Shown in pieces: positions 62,510 through 64,000 of a stretch of DNA of 64,000 bases. Within the stretch, counting starts at the first letter, position 1. Each line of letters begins with the position of its first letter. A program made the translations under genes and the position numbers. Source of the stretch: Leuctra nigra (taxonomy: Eukaryota > Arthropoda > Insecta > Plecoptera > Leuctridae); contig OW203767.1 in assembly GCA_934045905.1 (NCBI GenBank), positions 24,431,073 through 24,495,072 of the forward strand. Direction: 5' to 3'. The notes under the pieces are model-generated. The model ran no database searches. It saw nothing but the letters and a program-made list of their open reading frames with translations, and had not been told where the DNA came from.

Positions 62510-64000
62510 TACAAATATTAGTTTTGTAAGGGTCAGTTTGAGGTTAAGTTCGACTTCACAACCCATGGTTCGCACAAACCTACGTTCTTGTAATATATTG
62601 GATATATAATCTTCATTCAGTAAAATATATATATAGGTATACATAAATCGTGTGTACATAGCTCTACTACATAAAATATCAAGAACGATGCGGATAAAAT
62701 GTAAAGTGTGTACCAGTGTCTTCAGCAAACTCAGTAATTATCGATTGTCAACGAATATGCAAAATATTTTTAAATAATGGAGTGCAGAGAGTTCATATAC
62801 GTATATGTAGGCAATCACTTGCTAAAAGCGTTGTAGGTGTTTTTATTTTTTGTTACGCCGGTGAGGTGTTGCGAAGTGGTGACGCGTTCAGTTCAGTCTT
62901 ACATCAGCAAAATGGAAGACTGAGGGTTTCTGAAGCACAGATTAGAATTTCTACCGAAATGTCTCGTGCCATTACATTATTAATTAAACAATGATACCCT
63001 TTTTTGCGGACAAGCAAGATTTCAGTCGTGAACGTGACGTGATTGGTTTATTCGATTCCCATAAAACGATATCAATATGCCGACATTCAGCTGTCTACTA
63101 TTATTATATTGTAGGTATTACGCAGAGTACTATTGTGGGGAACCTCCTTTAGCCGAAAGATTCTCATTTAGTCTTAAGTACAAACCGAGTTCTTTAAATA
63201 AATGTTTTATGGCTAGTTTTGTAGGTAAATAATTTACTAGTAGTTACGTCAAAATATTTACATTTCAAATGTGGTGTGTGGGCTCATGAAATTTCATACG
63301 AAAAAATATAACTTCTCATTTATTTGTCGACCATTAATAGTTAAAGTTTTAGTTAATATTTAACTAGAAATGTACAGTTTGTAACATAATGTTGTTGACA
63401 TAAACACACAGCTCGTTAAAAGTTATGTTATTATTAATTATTATATTAAGAATCTTGATTGTTTATGTAGCTTTTATGTCTGAAACTCGGAAGTATCAAC
63501 TATGGCGTATTAAGTCTGAAACTTTGAAATTTAAACAAAGGTTTTTGCATGAATGAGATGAATGACTGCCAAATTACATTGATGTTACGATCTAGATACC
63601 ACCATAACAAATTTAGTACCATTGTCGCTGAGAATCAATTTTAATTTCATACTATTTCAGTACAGTCTGTGTTGATTATTTGAGCTGAAAAATACCAAAA
63701 TCATGCAAAATATTCACTTTTGTATCCCAAAATTGCCGAAATTGCAGCCTTGTCAAGTGTAAGGCCTACCCACAATTGGACCGTGTTTAGCAATAAGGAA
63801 CCAAGCGACATTTTGAGGTTTTCGAGTTAGCTGTGGAAATATATTCAACTTGGTTCAGAGAACATAAAACAAATAAGATCCAAGCAACAGCATGCCTGTA
63901 ATGCCCATTAAACGCAAACAGCATGCCTGTAATGCCCATTAAACGCAATAAATAGAAAATGAAAAAGGAACCAAGCACCAAAATCAGAAATCTAGTTACG
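62510..64000. other. Intergenic to window end
   Basis: No gene recognised. A direct duplication of 30 bp (CAGCATGCCTGTAATGCCCA unit) lies at 63888-63945. A tRNA-like A box (TTGCGAAGTGGTGACGCG) near 62872 may be a SINE remnant but lacks a clear B box. Confidence 0.4.

Noticed and set aside
62716..62994. 92-codon frame near the window end
   Set aside because: AT-rich start, a tRNA-like A box in the middle and no known domain; more likely a SINE remnant than a gene.

Overview
The window is nuclear DNA of an animal. Protein-coding genes are split into short, often GC-rich exons with GT/AG introns, set in AT-rich DNA full of small DNA transposons, foldback elements, a tRNA-derived SINE and satellites. 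Gene content (a mino/GPAM-type acyltransferase, an LRRC27-like gene, NELF-A) and the intron style suggest an arthropod, but the species cannot be fixed from the sequence. There is no sign of bacterial operons, rRNA, tRNA genes or CRISPR.

Layout. 1-3600: intergenic repeats, led by a large inverted repeat whose arms carry remnants of a THAP zinc finger. 3604-37361 (+): a 15-exon gene for a mitochondrial/ER-type glycerol-3-phosphate acyltransferase (GPAM/GPAT1, Drosophila minotaur family), modelled at 923 aa with all four acyltransferase motifs. Its first intron is about 13 kb. 38819-42100 (-): a 6-exon LRRC27-like leucine-rich-repeat/coiled-coil gene (453 aa), convergent with the first gene. 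42731-59492 (+): NELF-A, a subunit of the negative elongation factor, in 7 constitutive exons (565 aa) plus one candidate alternative terminal exon. It is divergent from the LRRC27-like gene across a gap of about 630 bp. 59493-64000: 3' flank with a hAT MITE and a Harbinger-like MITE.

The three genes have no evident shared pathway: lipid synthesis, an uncharacterised LRR protein and transcription pausing. All exon joins listed keep the reading frame and match family alignments recalled from memory, so the models are strong, but no transcript or database check was possible.

The most unusual part is the 12.2 kb NELF-A intron (45111-57289). It holds a truncated hAT relative, two 400-bp perfect-type hairpins, a complete hAT MITE, and a 5.05-kb non-coding foldback element (50688-55741) inserted into an older repeat. 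That element carries a second, related element (52717-54795), which in turn is filled with 10-bp satellites. Other oddities are three broken tandem copies of GPAT exon 3 lying directly in front of the real exon, a GC-rich module shared by hAT MITEs with different ends, and dispersed repeats packed with CCGGAAGT and TGACGTCA sites.
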